A stretch of 44,839 bases of DNA, from contig CAIZVZ010000009.1 of NCBI GenBank assembly GCA_903936565.1, positions 1-44,839 on the forward strand, read 5' to 3'. The translations under genes and the position numbers were made by a program. Below the pieces are notes generated by a model, which saw only the letters and a list, made by a program, of their open reading frames with translations, was not told the DNA's origin and searched no databases. This document shows positions 9,362 through 19,385 of the stretch, one piece after another. The first letter of the stretch is position 1, and each line of letters starts with the position of its first letter. This DNA is from an uncultured bacterium (GTDB taxonomy: Bacteria; Patescibacteriota; Minisyncoccia; Phycocordibacterales; CAIZLB01).

Positions 9362-10390
9362 ATGGAAAAGGCTAATAAGAATGGATTAGGTGGAAGCATG
9401 GCTAGGTCAGCCTCGCCCACTTTGCCTCCTAAGGCGATAGTCGTTTGCGGACCTACCTCAACTGGAAAAAGCGATTTGGCTGTTTTGCTTGCCAAAAAAT
9501 TCAATGGTGAAATAGTATCCGCCGATTCTCGTCAAGTATATCGGGGCCTTAATCTTGGATCTGGAAAAATAACTAAAAAAGAGATGATGGGTGTTCCCCA
9601 TTACATGTTAGATATAGAGAATCCAAAGAAAATATATACTGTTGATAAATTTAGCAAATCAGCACTGAAGTCAGCTCAAGAAATTCTAAAGAAAAATAAA
9701 ATTCCAATAATCTGCGGAGGTACTGGAATGTATATTGACGCGTTGGTGGACGGCGTGATATATCCCCAAGTTTTACCTGATAAAAAATTAAGAAAAGAAT
9801 TATCAACATATACTACAGAGGATCTTTATAAAAAATTAATCGCACTCGACAATAATAGAGCGGAACAATTAAAAAATGATGGCGGAGGACAATTCAATCG
9901 AATGCGCTTGATTCGATCTATCGAAATTGCTGAAAAATTAGGAGCCGTTCCCCCACTAGTCAAAAATCCAAATTTTGAGGCGATTTTTATTGGTCTCGAT
10001 TTTGACGACAAGACAATGAAGGATCGCATCCTTCTGCGTATTAGAGCTAGAATGAAAAAGGGAATGCTAAAAGAAGCGGAGCGACTTCACTCTGAAGGCG
10101 TCAGCTTCAAAAGGATGCATGAATTTGGATTGGAGTATGGTCACATGGCAAGCGTTCTTGAGGGAAAGATAACAAAAACAGAATTTGAAGAATTACTCGC
10201 AAAAGATATTTGGCAATTTGTTAAAAGGCAAAGGACTTGGTTTAAAAAAAGACAAGAAATTGCATGGTTTAAACCGCTCCCCGCAAATTTCAAGAAAATT
10301 GAAAGCTTGGTAAAGCGCTTTCTAAATGTTAAAGTTCATAGTACTGAGGCGAAGATAAAAAATGGAAAAAACAGATCTACAATTAATTGA
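9362..10390 (+). CDS. miaA: tRNA dimethylallyltransferase MiaA (start may be the internal ATG at 9398)
   Basis: AIVVCGPTSTGKSDLAVLLAKKFNGEIVSADSRQVYRGLNLGSGK, IPIICGGTGMYIDALVDG, W(F)KKRQEIAWF. Confidence 0.96.
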   Translation: MEKANKNGLGGSMARSASPTLPPKAIVVCGPTSTGKSDLAVLLAKKFNGEIVSADSRQVYRGLNLGSGKITKKEMMGVPHYMLDIENPKKIYTVDKFSKSALKSAQEILKKNKIPIICGGTGMYIDALVDGVIYPQVLPDKKLRKELSTYTTEDLYKKLIALDNNRAEQLKNDGGGQFNRMRLIRSIEIAEKLGAVPPLVKNPNFEAIFIGLDFDDKTMKDRILLRIRARMKKGMLKEAERLHSEGVSFKRMHEFGLEYGHMASVLEGKITKTEFEELLAKDIWQFVKRQRTWFKKRQEIAWFKPLPANFKKIESLVKRFLNVKVHSTEAKIKNGKNRSTIN

Positions 10391-10931
10391 AGAATGCACC
10401 TACTCCACAAGCTTCCATACACAAGGCAGAGATTCATTTAATATACTAGTAAAGCGTCACGTCAATTCTGTCTATCTTTTTATATATAAATTAGTTGGGA
10501 ACAAAGAGGACGCGGAAGATATAACTCAAGAAACTTTTATAAAGGTTTGGCAAAAATTATCAAAATTTGATACAGACAAAAATTTCAAAACTTGGCTGTT
10601 TAGTATCGCCAAAAATACAGCGGTAGATAAGTTGAGGAAGAAAAAGTCTATAAATTTCTCAAGCTTAGACACGGAAGACAATTCGGATTTTGAATCTAAC
10701 TTGGTGGACACAGAGTTATTGCCAGATGAGATATTTACAAAGCAGGAATCAACGGAGGCACTCACAAAAGCTCTCGCTCAATTATCTGATAATCAAAAAC
10801 TTATAATTCACCTGCATATTACTGAGGAACTAACTTATGAGGAAATATCGGAGATTATAGGTAAACCGATGAATACAGTTAAAAGTCAACATGGAAGGGC
10901 GATCAATAAATTGCGAGGATTGTTACAATAG
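10362..10931 (+). CDS. ECF-like RNA polymerase sigma-70 family factor
   Basis: Region 2 KLVGNKEDAEDITQETFIKVWQKLSKFDTDKNFKTWLFSIAKNTAVDKLRKKK and region 4 LIIHLHITEELTYEEISEIIGKPMNTVKSQHGRAINKLRGLL. Confidence 0.92.
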   Translation: MEKTDLQLIEECTYSTSFHTQGRDSFNILVKRHVNSVYLFIYKLVGNKEDAEDITQETFIKVWQKLSKFDTDKNFKTWLFSIAKNTAVDKLRKKKSINFSSLDTEDNSDFESNLVDTELLPDEIFTKQESTEALTKALAQLSDNQKLIIHLHITEELTYEEISEIIGKPMNTVKSQHGRAINKLRGLLQ

Positions 10932-11040
10932 CAATCAATAAACTGCCTTAAAAATTACCTGACAAACACATAACACCTATGTCGTGTCGTCAACCCCACG
11001 CTCTGCACCAAACCCTCGCCTCGCCTCGTATAGTACTAGT

Positions 11041-11448
11041 ATGAATGAGGAATTCAAAAAAATATTAAATAAGGTAGATACTTGTGAGGTCTCCGTTCCC
11101 GCAGGACTTGCAGACAGCATAATTTTAAAAATCGACAACAATGCCAAGCAGCAAGCCAAGCTTAAAACCCTAGGCCTTGGCTTTGTCTCTGTCCTGTCGA
11201 TCATAACTTCTGTTCCAATAATTTCACAAATTATCACATCGTTTACACAATCTGGATTTTATAATTATCTTTCAATAATTTTCTCAGATGGAGATGTTGC
11301 AATTGTGTATTGGAAAGAAATACTATTGACACTCGCTGAGTCACTACCTGTAATTGCAATAATCAGCCTTCTGATTGTACTAGCAATTTTTACATGGTCA
11401 GTTCTAAAGACTGCATCAATCGTAAGAAACGGATTAGCAACAGCATAG
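11041..11448 (+). CDS. Small membrane protein, possible anti-sigma partner
   Basis: ORF track start 10984; ATGAATGAGG at 11041 is a better start. Cytosolic N-terminus plus two TM segments, directly after the sigma factor gene. Confidence 0.55.
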   Translation: MNEEFKKILNKVDTCEVSVPAGLADSIILKIDNNAKQQAKLKTLGLGFVSVLSIITSVPIISQIITSFTQSGFYNYLSIIFSDGDVAIVYWKEILLTLAESLPVIAIISLLIVLAIFTWSVLKTASIVRNGLATA

Positions 11449-11518
11449 AAACTATATAACGACTGACCTGCGTCAGTCTGGCATCGTCACAACTTAACAA
11501 ACACCTAAATAATAAAAC

Positions 11519-12079
11519 ATGAAAGCACACATTAAACACATAAAAGAAAAAATAGACAGATTTGGAATATTAAAAATATTAATAATTCTTATCGTCGCCT
11601 CAGTAATTTTCCAAGCTGGAATTTTTGTTGGATATCACAAGGCAGGGTTCTATCGATCAATGGGTAATAATTACTACAGACCATTTGATGACAAAGGTAG
11701 AGGTTTTGGTAATAAAGGTGGTATGATGAGAGATGCAAACATCCCCGGTGGACATGGTGCAGTTGGTAAAATCGTATCAATCAATCTACCCACAATTGTC
11801 ATTGCCTCACCAGACAACGTTGAAAAAACAGTAAGCATTTCAGACGAAACCCTAATCAGACAATTTAGAGAAACTATTGGTGCAAAGGATTTAAAGGTTG
11901 GTGAATACGTCGTGGTGATTGGTGATAACAATAAAGACGGCGATGCAGATAAACAAAACGCAGAGAATGGCGTAGTAAAAGCAAAACTAATCAGACTGCT
12001 TCCCCCACCACCAAGTGAGCAAAATACACAATATCAATCGACATTCTCATCCACTCCAGCTGGAACTTCAACAAAATAA
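11519..12079 (+). CDS. Membrane-anchored Gly/Met-rich protein with DUF5666-like domain
   Basis: N-terminal TM, GRGFGNKGGMMRD stretch, then GAVGKIVSINLPTIVIASPDNVEKTVSISDETLI..KDLKVGEYVVVIGDNNKDGD. Confidence 0.6.
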   Translation: MKAHIKHIKEKIDRFGILKILIILIVASVIFQAGIFVGYHKAGFYRSMGNNYYRPFDDKGRGFGNKGGMMRDANIPGGHGAVGKIVSINLPTIVIASPDNVEKTVSISDETLIRQFRETIGAKDLKVGEYVVVIGDNNKDGDADKQNAENGVVKAKLIRLLPPPPSEQNTQYQSTFSSTPAGTSTK

Positions 12080-12103
12080 TTTTCTCATTAAATAATAATC
12101 TAA

Positions 12104-13888
12104 ATGAATACTTCAAATCTAAACAAAGCATCCAATAAAGAATCTTTCAAAGCACCACTTTGGTCTCGCACCAAAAGCAAGTCTTTGAAATTCAAACAGT
12201 ACGCATTCTCTCATAAGAAAACCAGTATAGTGGGAGCGATTATATTGCTACTTGTAATCTATTGGCTTATTAAAATAATCTTCCCTGCAACAACGGTTAC
12301 CACTTACGCTATAGCTGAAGTTCAAAATGGATCCATAACCACAAATGTTACAGGAAGTGGACAGGTTTCTGCATCTAATCAAATTGATTTGAAAGCCAAG
12401 GCATCGGGCGACATTCTTAAGGTTAATGTTGTTACAGGACAAGAGGTTAAGGCTGGTGACAGGATTGCGCAAATCGATAATCCAAGTGCATATCTAGATT
12501 ATAGAAGTGCTCAAATTGCATATGAAAAATTTGTTCAACCTGCAGATGACTCTACAAGAATTCAAGCGGAGAATGATTTGAATAACGCAAAGCAAAACGT
12601 AGGAAAAGCATCAGATAATCTCAATAGCGCCTACGATACTGGATACAATTCAATCGCTTCAACCTATATTGATCTTACCGATACAATGAATGGTGCGAAT
12701 GACATGCTATATTCTGGAAATGGTTTTTTGTCGGATCAAAACATGATTGCACTTCCATCTGAGGCAAAAAATACAAAGAATAGCCTTAGTATCAGCTTTG
12801 ATAGAGCAAAGAATAAATATTTGGCAGCACTTACCGTATACAGAAGTTCTGCAAGATCCGATTCTACTGATTCGATAGACCAACTTCTAAAGACAACATA
12901 TGAGGCAACAAAGGAGTTTTCAACTGTTCTGAAGGATATGAAAAACCTAGCTGATCACATTAAAACTCTTGAATCAAATCCATTGTCGAATACTTCAAGT
13001 GCGGCATCCACTAATGCATCAAATAATTTGACAAACTGGATTGGAAAAATTAATTCAGATTTATCGAGTCTTTCAAACTCCATGAATAACATTGAGGACA
13101 TGAAAAACACTGTTAAAAATGGTCCTCAAACCTTGGCGCAAAAGCAAGCAACATACGACAAGGTAATTCAAGGAGCTGATAATCTTGATGTTGAAGCACA
13201 AAGAATTAATCTTCAACAAAAACTATTAACTTATCAAAATCTTTTTATCACTGCCCCATTCGATGGAGTGATTGCAAAAATAAGTGTTAAGCCATCTGAC
13301 ACCGTCTCATCTGGCGCTTCAATTGGAACAATTATCACAAAAAACAAAGTTGCAGATATTACAGTGAATGAAGTTGATGCTGCCAAGATTGTTGCAGGTC
13401 AAAAGGCAACCCTAACCTTCGACGCGGTGGATGGACTTGAAATTACTGGTGTTGTTCAATCAATTGATTTGGTTGGAACAGTCTCACAAGGTGTTGTGAA
13501 TTATAATGTCAAAATTACTTTTGATGTTCAGGATGAAAGAGTTAAATCAGGTATGAGTGTTAGCGCCTCAATCATCACCAGCAACAAACAAGATATCATT
13601 GTCGTACCAAACAGTGCAATCAAAACTAGTGGTGGAGTTAAATACGTTGAGTTGTTTAGTAGTAGTGTAGCAACATCGTCTATCGCCGTTGCAATAGACG
13701 AAACTCCAATTCAACAACAAGTTGAAACAGGATTAACAAATGATACACAAACAGAAATTACAAGCGGCCTGCTTGTTGGAGACAGAATCGCAACAAAGAC
13801 ATCTAAATCAAATGCAACAGCGGCCGCTCCCAAGACTTCCTCCCCTAGCCTATTTGGCGGAGGTGGAACAAGAAGTATGGGAAGATAA
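12104..13888 (+). CDS. MacA/HlyD-like periplasmic adaptor (membrane fusion) protein
   Basis: TM, GSGQVSASNQIDLKAKASGDILKVNVVTGQEVKAGDRIAQID lipoyl-like half, long coiled coil, ITAPFDGVIAKISVKPSDTVSSGASIGTII second half. Confidence 0.92.
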   Translation: MNTSNLNKASNKESFKAPLWSRTKSKSLKFKQYAFSHKKTSIVGAIILLLVIYWLIKIIFPATTVTTYAIAEVQNGSITTNVTGSGQVSASNQIDLKAKASGDILKVNVVTGQEVKAGDRIAQIDNPSAYLDYRSAQIAYEKFVQPADDSTRIQAENDLNNAKQNVGKASDNLNSAYDTGYNSIASTYIDLTDTMNGANDMLYSGNGFLSDQNMIALPSEAKNTKNSLSISFDRAKNKYLAALTVYRSSARSDSTDSIDQLLKTTYEATKEFSTVLKDMKNLADHIKTLESNPLSNTSSAASTNASNNLTNWIGKINSDLSSLSNSMNNIEDMKNTVKNGPQTLAQKQATYDKVIQGADNLDVEAQRINLQQKLLTYQNLFITAPFDGVIAKISVKPSDTVSSGASIGTIITKNKVADITVNEVDAAKIVAGQKATLTFDAVDGLEITGVVQSIDLVGTVSQGVVNYNVKITFDVQDERVKSGMSVSASIITSNKQDIIVVPNSAIKTSGGVKYVELFSSSVATSSIAVAIDETPIQQQVETGLTNDTQTEITSGLLVGDRIATKTSKSNATAAAPKTSSPSLFGGGGTRSMGR

Positions 13889-13917
13889 TCGGCGCGTACT
13901 CGTAAATTAATACCAAA

Positions 13918-14652
13918 ATGATTGAAGTAAAAAATATTACAAAAACATACGACCCTGAAGGCAACGCCTTTCTTGCTCTTGATGGTGTCAGCTTCACCAT
14001 CAAGGATGGAGAGTTCGTGGCGATTATGGGGCCATCAGGATCTGGAAAATCAACTCTGATGCACATACTTGGTGCGCTTGATACACCAACATCGGGAACA
14101 TATTTTCTAGATGGAAAAGATGTATCATCACTGACCGATGATGAGCTTGCTGATATCAGAAGAGACAAGATCGGCTTCGTTTTCCAATCATTCAACCTTC
14201 TTCCAAGAAGCACTGTACTTCGCAATGTCATGCTTCCCCTCATATATTCAGGTGTTGGCGAAGAAGAGCGCGATAGACGTGCCAGAGAGGCTCTACACGC
14301 CTCAGGATTAGACGAAACGCACTTCACTCACCTATCCAATCAACTCTCAGGTGGACAAATTCAGCGTGTGGCAATTTCTCGTGCCCTTGTTAATAATCCA
14401 AGTCTAATTTTGGCCGATGAGCCAACGGGAAACTTGGACAGCAAGACTGGCGAAATTGTTTTGGGGACATTTCAAAAGTTAAATGAAGAATTGGGTAGAA
14501 CGATTATTCTAATCACCCACGAGCCCGATGTCGCCGAACATGCGGACAGAATAATTGTCATTAGAGATGGAAAAATTACTGAGGATAGCAAGAATCATAA
14601 AAAGAAAGATGCTGTGCACGAATTAGCAAAAATTAATTCGTTAAAAAAATAA
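13918..14652 (+). CDS. MacB/LolD-type ABC transporter ATPase
   Basis: Walker A GPSGSGKST, LSGGQIQRVAISRALVNNPSLILADEPTGNLDSKTGE, H-loop ITHEPDVAEHADRII. Confidence 0.97.
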   Translation: MIEVKNITKTYDPEGNAFLALDGVSFTIKDGEFVAIMGPSGSGKSTLMHILGALDTPTSGTYFLDGKDVSSLTDDELADIRRDKIGFVFQSFNLLPRSTVLRNVMLPLIYSGVGEEERDRRAREALHASGLDETHFTHLSNQLSGGQIQRVAISRALVNNPSLILADEPTGNLDSKTGEIVLGTFQKLNEELGRTIILITHEPDVAEHADRIIVIRDGKITEDSKNHKKKDAVHELAKINSLKK

Positions 14653-14658
14653 ATACTC

Positions 14659-15879
14659 ATGACAATATTTGATATATTACACGAAACATATTCTGCAATC
14701 TTCGCAAACAAAGTTCGCTCTGGGCTTACGATGCTTGGAATTGTGATTGGAATCAGCTCCGTCATTGCCATGCTCTCAATTGGACAAGGAGCGCAGAATT
14801 CCATTCAATCTAGCATTCAATCAATTGGTTCCAACCTGGTTCTCATCATGCCAGGTGCACAACGTGGCCCTGGAATGCAAGTGAGCGCAGGACGTGGAAG
14901 TGCAAAGACTTTGACTATGGATGATGTAGATGCAATCAAAGCAGAAGTTACAAACATGAAAGCTATCGCTCCAGAGGTTTCCGGAAGATATCAAGTCACT
15001 GCTTCTGGACAAAATACCAATACATCTGTCACAGGAACTGTTCCTGATTATCAAACCGTTAGAAATGTCTCTATCGCTGAAGGAACTTTTATAACTGAGC
15101 AGAACTTGCAGGCAGGGAGCAAGGTGGCGGTAATTGGACCAAATGTTCGAGATGACTTATATGGAGAAGGCGCGGATGTGATTGGCAAGAAGATTAGAAT
15201 TAACAAAGTTGATTTTACAATCATTGGAATCACCGTTCCGAAAGGTGGAAGTGGATTTGGATCTCAAGATGATTTGATTTGGGTGCCAATTACTACTGCA
15301 CAAAGAATGCTTTCAGGTGATGAATACGTAACGACAATTAGTGTTCAAGCACCTGACTCGGATTCTACAAAAGATATTCAAATACAAATCACCGATCTTT
15401 TGACAATTAAGCATAATATCAAAAACGGCGTTCTCGATTTTAGCGTTCTTAATCAAGCAGATATTGCCGCAACAGCATCAAGTATTACACAAATTTTTAC
15501 AATTCTACTTGGCTCGGTTGCTGGAATTTCGCTTGTGGTTGGAGGTATCGGAATTATGAATATGATGCTTACAACCGTAACAGAGAGAACAAGAGAGATT
15601 GGACTTAGAAAAGCAATCGGTGCCAAAAAGAGAGATATTAGTTTGCAATTTTTGATTGAAGCGATGATGCTTACTTTTATTGGTGGAGCGATAGGAATAA
15701 TTTTGGGGTGGCTCATATCCTTTGGAATAAATTATTCAGGGCTCATCGCCACCCAAGTGTCGTGGTTCTCTATCATTCTCTCTTTCACCGTCTCAGCTGT
15801 AATCGGAATCGTCTTTGGATATTACCCCGCAAGGCGGGCCGCGGGGTTAAATCCAATAGACGCTCTGAAATATGAGTGA
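14659..15879 (+). CDS. MacB/FtsX-family ABC permease
   Basis: NKVRSGLTMLGIVIGISSVIAMLSIGQGAQNSIQSSIQSIGSNL; C-terminal GGIGIMNMMLTTVTERTREIGLRKAIGAKKRDI...YYPARRAAGLNPIDALKYE. Confidence 0.96.
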   Translation: MTIFDILHETYSAIFANKVRSGLTMLGIVIGISSVIAMLSIGQGAQNSIQSSIQSIGSNLVLIMPGAQRGPGMQVSAGRGSAKTLTMDDVDAIKAEVTNMKAIAPEVSGRYQVTASGQNTNTSVTGTVPDYQTVRNVSIAEGTFITEQNLQAGSKVAVIGPNVRDDLYGEGADVIGKKIRINKVDFTIIGITVPKGGSGFGSQDDLIWVPITTAQRMLSGDEYVTTISVQAPDSDSTKDIQIQITDLLTIKHNIKNGVLDFSVLNQADIAATASSITQIFTILLGSVAGISLVVGGIGIMNMMLTTVTERTREIGLRKAIGAKKRDISLQFLIEAMMLTFIGGAIGIILGWLISFGINYSGLIATQVSWFSIILSFTVSAVIGIVFGYYPARRAAGLNPIDALKYE

Positions 15880-15951
15880 TTACGGCGGACGATTTTTATG
15901 CGTAAAAATTGCGTCGACGAATTGAAAAAGATTTAATATAACAAAAACAAT

Positions 15952-16458
15952 ATGAAGAAAAAACAAATAATAATAGCAATAATAGTTTTGGTAATAGTCG
16001 CAGGAATTTCATTTTATTCAGGGTACAAAGTTGGACAAAATAGTACAAGTGCAAGAGGCACAAGAAGCGGACAAGCCCTCGGTCCAAATGGCGCGGGAGG
16101 TATGATGGGCGGAGCAAATGGTATTAGAAACGGAAGACCGGGACAAGGTGGCGCAATGACGCTTGTGAGCGGTGAGGTACTAAGTAAAGACGCAACAAGT
16201 GTTACTCTTAAGTTGCGTGATGGAGGATCTAAGATAATTTTTGTAGCAACAAGTACAGCGGTACAAAAGACAGTTAGTGGAACAGTTGCAGATCTTGTAA
16301 TTGGAAATCAAATTACAGCGAGCGGTCCAGCAAATGCGGATGGAAGTATTAATGCAGTAACAATTAATCAGAGACCTGCAATGCCGGTGTTGCAAGGTGC
16401 GGGGGCTGGAGCGCCAGCAGGAATGGGTGCAGGGGTGCCACAAGGGGCAAGGAAATAA
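15952..16458 (+). CDS. Secreted/anchored Gly-rich DUF5666-like protein
   Basis: N-terminal TM, Gly/Met-rich linker, GEVLSKDATSVTLKLRDGGSKIIFVATSTAVQKTVSGTVADLVIGNQITASGPANADGSINAVTINQRP. Confidence 0.65.
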   Translation: MKKKQIIIAIIVLVIVAGISFYSGYKVGQNSTSARGTRSGQALGPNGAGGMMGGANGIRNGRPGQGGAMTLVSGEVLSKDATSVTLKLRDGGSKIIFVATSTAVQKTVSGTVADLVIGNQITASGPANADGSINAVTINQRPAMPVLQGAGAGAPAGMGAGVPQGARK

Positions 16459-16491
16459 TTAGAAATCTTTGGTAAAATAATTAATCAAAAT

Positions 16492-16527
16492 TAAACCACC
16501 GGGCGGGGTACGCGGTGGTTTTTTTAA
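16492..16527 (+). terminator. Rho-independent terminator of the export cluster
   Basis: AAACCACCG...CGCGGTGGTT followed by a T-run. Confidence 0.8.
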
Positions 16528-16796
16528 TTTTTTATCACCCACTAGTTAATTATTGAATGTTAAGTGCATGGAACTTTTAGGGATACAGAACGAGGTCAAG
16601 ACTTAGCAGGTTACAACTTAGTTATCTCCTAATGGTCAATACTGATGTAAACACAGAAGAAGTAGCCATCTTCATAATTTCGAAATCATCCACCTAAGCG
16701 TTCACAATCTTTCTGCATTGACACGGTCACAGATTCTGAAAGTATCTTAGTGATGAGCACAACCGGTCGATGTAGAATGTTTCTAGACATAAGTTT

Positions 16797-17159
16797 CTAG
16801 CACCATTTAATCTTCACATAACTCAAACATAGGGCTACTAATTCTAGAAAAGCCACCCACATACGAACATGTGACAACTGAAAGAGCGGCCTAGCAACTG
16901 GAATTTCTATAACAGACCCTGTAACATTAACATTCTTTTGTATTGGAATTACTGTTATCTGTGGCGGTCTACATACAGGGTCAATAGTCAGAGAAATATT
17001 TCTTGAATCTCTAATTACTTCAAATACGCGCCTCACTACAGGTAAGACATCCTTACTACCTCCATCCATGAAAAAAGAAGGATTTAGCGTAAATCCCAGA
17101 TTTAATGCAACAACCATAATAGCAATACCTATTAAGATTAAAATTGATCTTCTTTTCAT
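16797..17159 (-). CDS. Hypothetical membrane protein
   Basis: 120-aa ORF with N- and C-terminal hydrophobic segments. Confidence 0.5.
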   Translation of the reverse strand: MKRRSILILIGIAIMVVALNLGFTLNPSFFMDGGSKDVLPVVRRVFEVIRDSRNISLTIDPVCRPPQITVIPIQKNVNVTGSVIEIPVARPLFQLSHVRMWVAFLELVALCLSYVKIKWC

Positions 17160-17298
17160 AATTAAAGTATCCCACGAAAAATATTTTAGTTACAACCTAA
17201 ATTTTATCTTCTAAGCAATATGGCTTGAAACAATATTTTTGTCAGTTTTAAAATAACTTAATTTGGTTATTTTTACATTTTACTGATATAATTAACAA

Positions 17299-18054
17299 AT
17301 GATTAATGAACTAGAATTATCTTCTAACGAAAGGAAATTATTAGCCTCCCTCACCCTCCCCGGAACTCTCGCTACCCTAACCCGCCGTCTATCTACACCT
17401 AGAAGCACCGTTGAATACAACATCAGCAAATTACTCACAAAAAAAATAATAGGTTTCTCCCTCCGCAAGAAAAGAAAAATATACAATATAGTCGACCAAA
17501 AAAACATCCAAAAGACCCTCCCCCCATCCCACATCACTAAACTCGGCCCCATCACCATATACTCTGGCCACAAGGCAATCGAAACCCTCTGGCAGGAAGT
17601 CGCAAGGCAATCCAAAGGAAGCAGACTCACTGGCATTCAACCCAGCAAGTCATTCAAAGAAGCGATTAAGAAGTCATCAAAAGAAGTCGTTCAAAGCGTC
17701 AGCCAAACCATAACTGACAAAAAATTTATCGTAGATAGCATTGTTCATGGAGATCATCTTCGAAGTGTATTTAATCAATACTCTGGAAACGATACCAAAT
17801 CCGTCGCCAAGGCATTCACAGGCAGACTAGAAGACATTGTCAAAGTTGACCCAAGTTTTCTTGATGAGAAGTCTGAGATGTTTATGATTGGTAATTTTTC
17901 ATTTTTTATCGACTGGTTCAAGGAAGTTGCAATAAAGATTGAAAATCAAAATATTAATCACCTGTTATTGTCACTCTACCAAGCCACCAAGGCTTATGGT
18001 AAAAGGTATGAGCAAAGCAGGGATATTGAGAGGATTATCGAAGGGATAAAATAA
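17299..18054 (+). CDS. TrmB-like winged-helix transcriptional regulator
   Basis: N-terminal wHTH (ERKLLASLTLPGTLATLTRRLSTPRSTVEYNISKLLTKKIIGFSLRKKRKIYNI) with C-terminal sensor-like region. Confidence 0.7.
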   Translation: MINELELSSNERKLLASLTLPGTLATLTRRLSTPRSTVEYNISKLLTKKIIGFSLRKKRKIYNIVDQKNIQKTLPPSHITKLGPITIYSGHKAIETLWQEVARQSKGSRLTGIQPSKSFKEAIKKSSKEVVQSVSQTITDKKFIVDSIVHGDHLRSVFNQYSGNDTKSVAKAFTGRLEDIVKVDPSFLDEKSEMFMIGNFSFFIDWFKEVAIKIENQNINHLLLSLYQATKAYGKRYEQSRDIERIIEGIK

Positions 18055-18074
18055 GTTCTAAAACGGAGAGCTGC

Positions 18075-19304
18075 CTACCTCCCACGATCCCCCTTCACCC
18101 TCACCAGCGCCACTAGCCCAATCACAATGAATACTGTGACTGCCAGCGTCGCATACCTATACCTGTCGCTACCAATAGACACAAGGCTTGTTGCAACCAA
18201 TCCCCAAACAACTGGACCCACAAAAGAAGAAGCTCTTTCTACCAAACCAAAATATGCAAATGCAAGATTATGACCTTGAGCTGGAGCTAGATACGACATT
18301 ACAGATCTAGAAACTGCCCAATTTGAACCAAACCAAAATCCCATGATGGTGGTCACGATTACAAACAAAGTAAAATTAGTTATGAATCCAACAAGCGGTA
18401 GAATTAAAATCCAGCCCGATATTATAAAAACCAACGTCCTCTTGTGTCCAAATTTATCTGCAATCATTCCAGACACCAGGCCGCCAATACCAGATGTCAC
18501 CAAGATTCCCAAAAGAATACATGTCTTTATCGTATCGGGCAATCCCCAAACTTGCTGCATGAAGATGGGAAAGTTATTTGATGCAGTTAGTATTGCATCA
18601 TTGAATAAAAAGTATGCGAGCATAAATAATGCTACCCCAGGAAACAAAAATAGTTTTTTTGTTTCCGAGATCATATTTTTAAATTCAGGTTTAAACTTAA
18701 ATATTGTCTTTTCTTTTTTAGGTTCTCTAAACCAAATAAGCATAGGCATCGCGAATATTGTAAAAGCAATAACAGCGGGTAGCAGTGCTTCCGCTCGAGC
18801 ATCTCCGCCAAATATACTTAGAGATCCATTTGAAAAAGGTAAAGCCAAAACCAAACCTATAAATTGACCGAGGTAGTTCGCTCCAATTCCTAAACCAGAT
18901 ATTTTGCCAACCTTCTCTGGTGTAGAGACATCATTCATGAGCGGCGTGTAAAATGTGAAAGTCAGAAGATATACATATAACCCGAGAGTAAATAAAATTA
19001 AAGCGGAAATTTCATTATTATATACGGCAGACAAAGCACAGGCTCCATATAGAATTGAAGTTCCCAGTGTTGTATATCTAAGTCCCGTAATACGTCTAAA
19101 ATGCTTATCAAGTAGAAATCCCGTTACTGGGACGGTTGCGAGAAGTAGAAGGGTTGCAATCGTAAATGTTAAGTTGAAATAAATATCTGGTATTCCCCTA
19201 TTCACAATAATCCACTGAGCGAAGTACAAGAAAAATACTATTGAGACAATTGAATTCGCAAAATCATAAAGTATCCATAGGATTATGTTTTTCTTAGTGT
19301 TCAT
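18075..19304 (-). CDS. MFS transporter, UMF1-like
   Basis: MNTKKNIILWILYDFANSIVSIVFFLYFAQWIV..., about 12 TM segments, GMIADKFGHKRTL. Confidence 0.9.
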   Translation of the reverse strand: MNTKKNIILWILYDFANSIVSIVFFLYFAQWIIVNRGIPDIYFNLTFTIATLLLLATVPVTGFLLDKHFRRITGLRYTTLGTSILYGACALSAVYNNEISALILFTLGLYVYLLTFTFYTPLMNDVSTPEKVGKISGLGIGANYLGQFIGLVLALPFSNGSLSIFGGDARAEALLPAVIAFTIFAMPMLIWFREPKKEKTIFKFKPEFKNMISETKKLFLFPGVALFMLAYFLFNDAILTASNNFPIFMQQVWGLPDTIKTCILLGILVTSGIGGLVSGMIADKFGHKRTLVFIISGWILILPLVGFITNFTLFVIVTTIMGFWFGSNWAVSRSVMSYLAPAQGHNLAFAYFGLVERASSFVGPVVWGLVATSLVSIGSDRYRYATLAVTVFIVIGLVALVRVKGDRGR

Positions 19305-19385
19305 TGGGTTTTGACGATATTCAAGCAGTTATTTTTTCATGCTTCTGAAGTCTATATTATAGCAATAATATATAAATCACCCAAA

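Noticed and set aside
16530-16796. Degraded gene in spacer after the exporter cluster
   Set aside because: No coherent protein similarity could be read in any frame; left unassigned.
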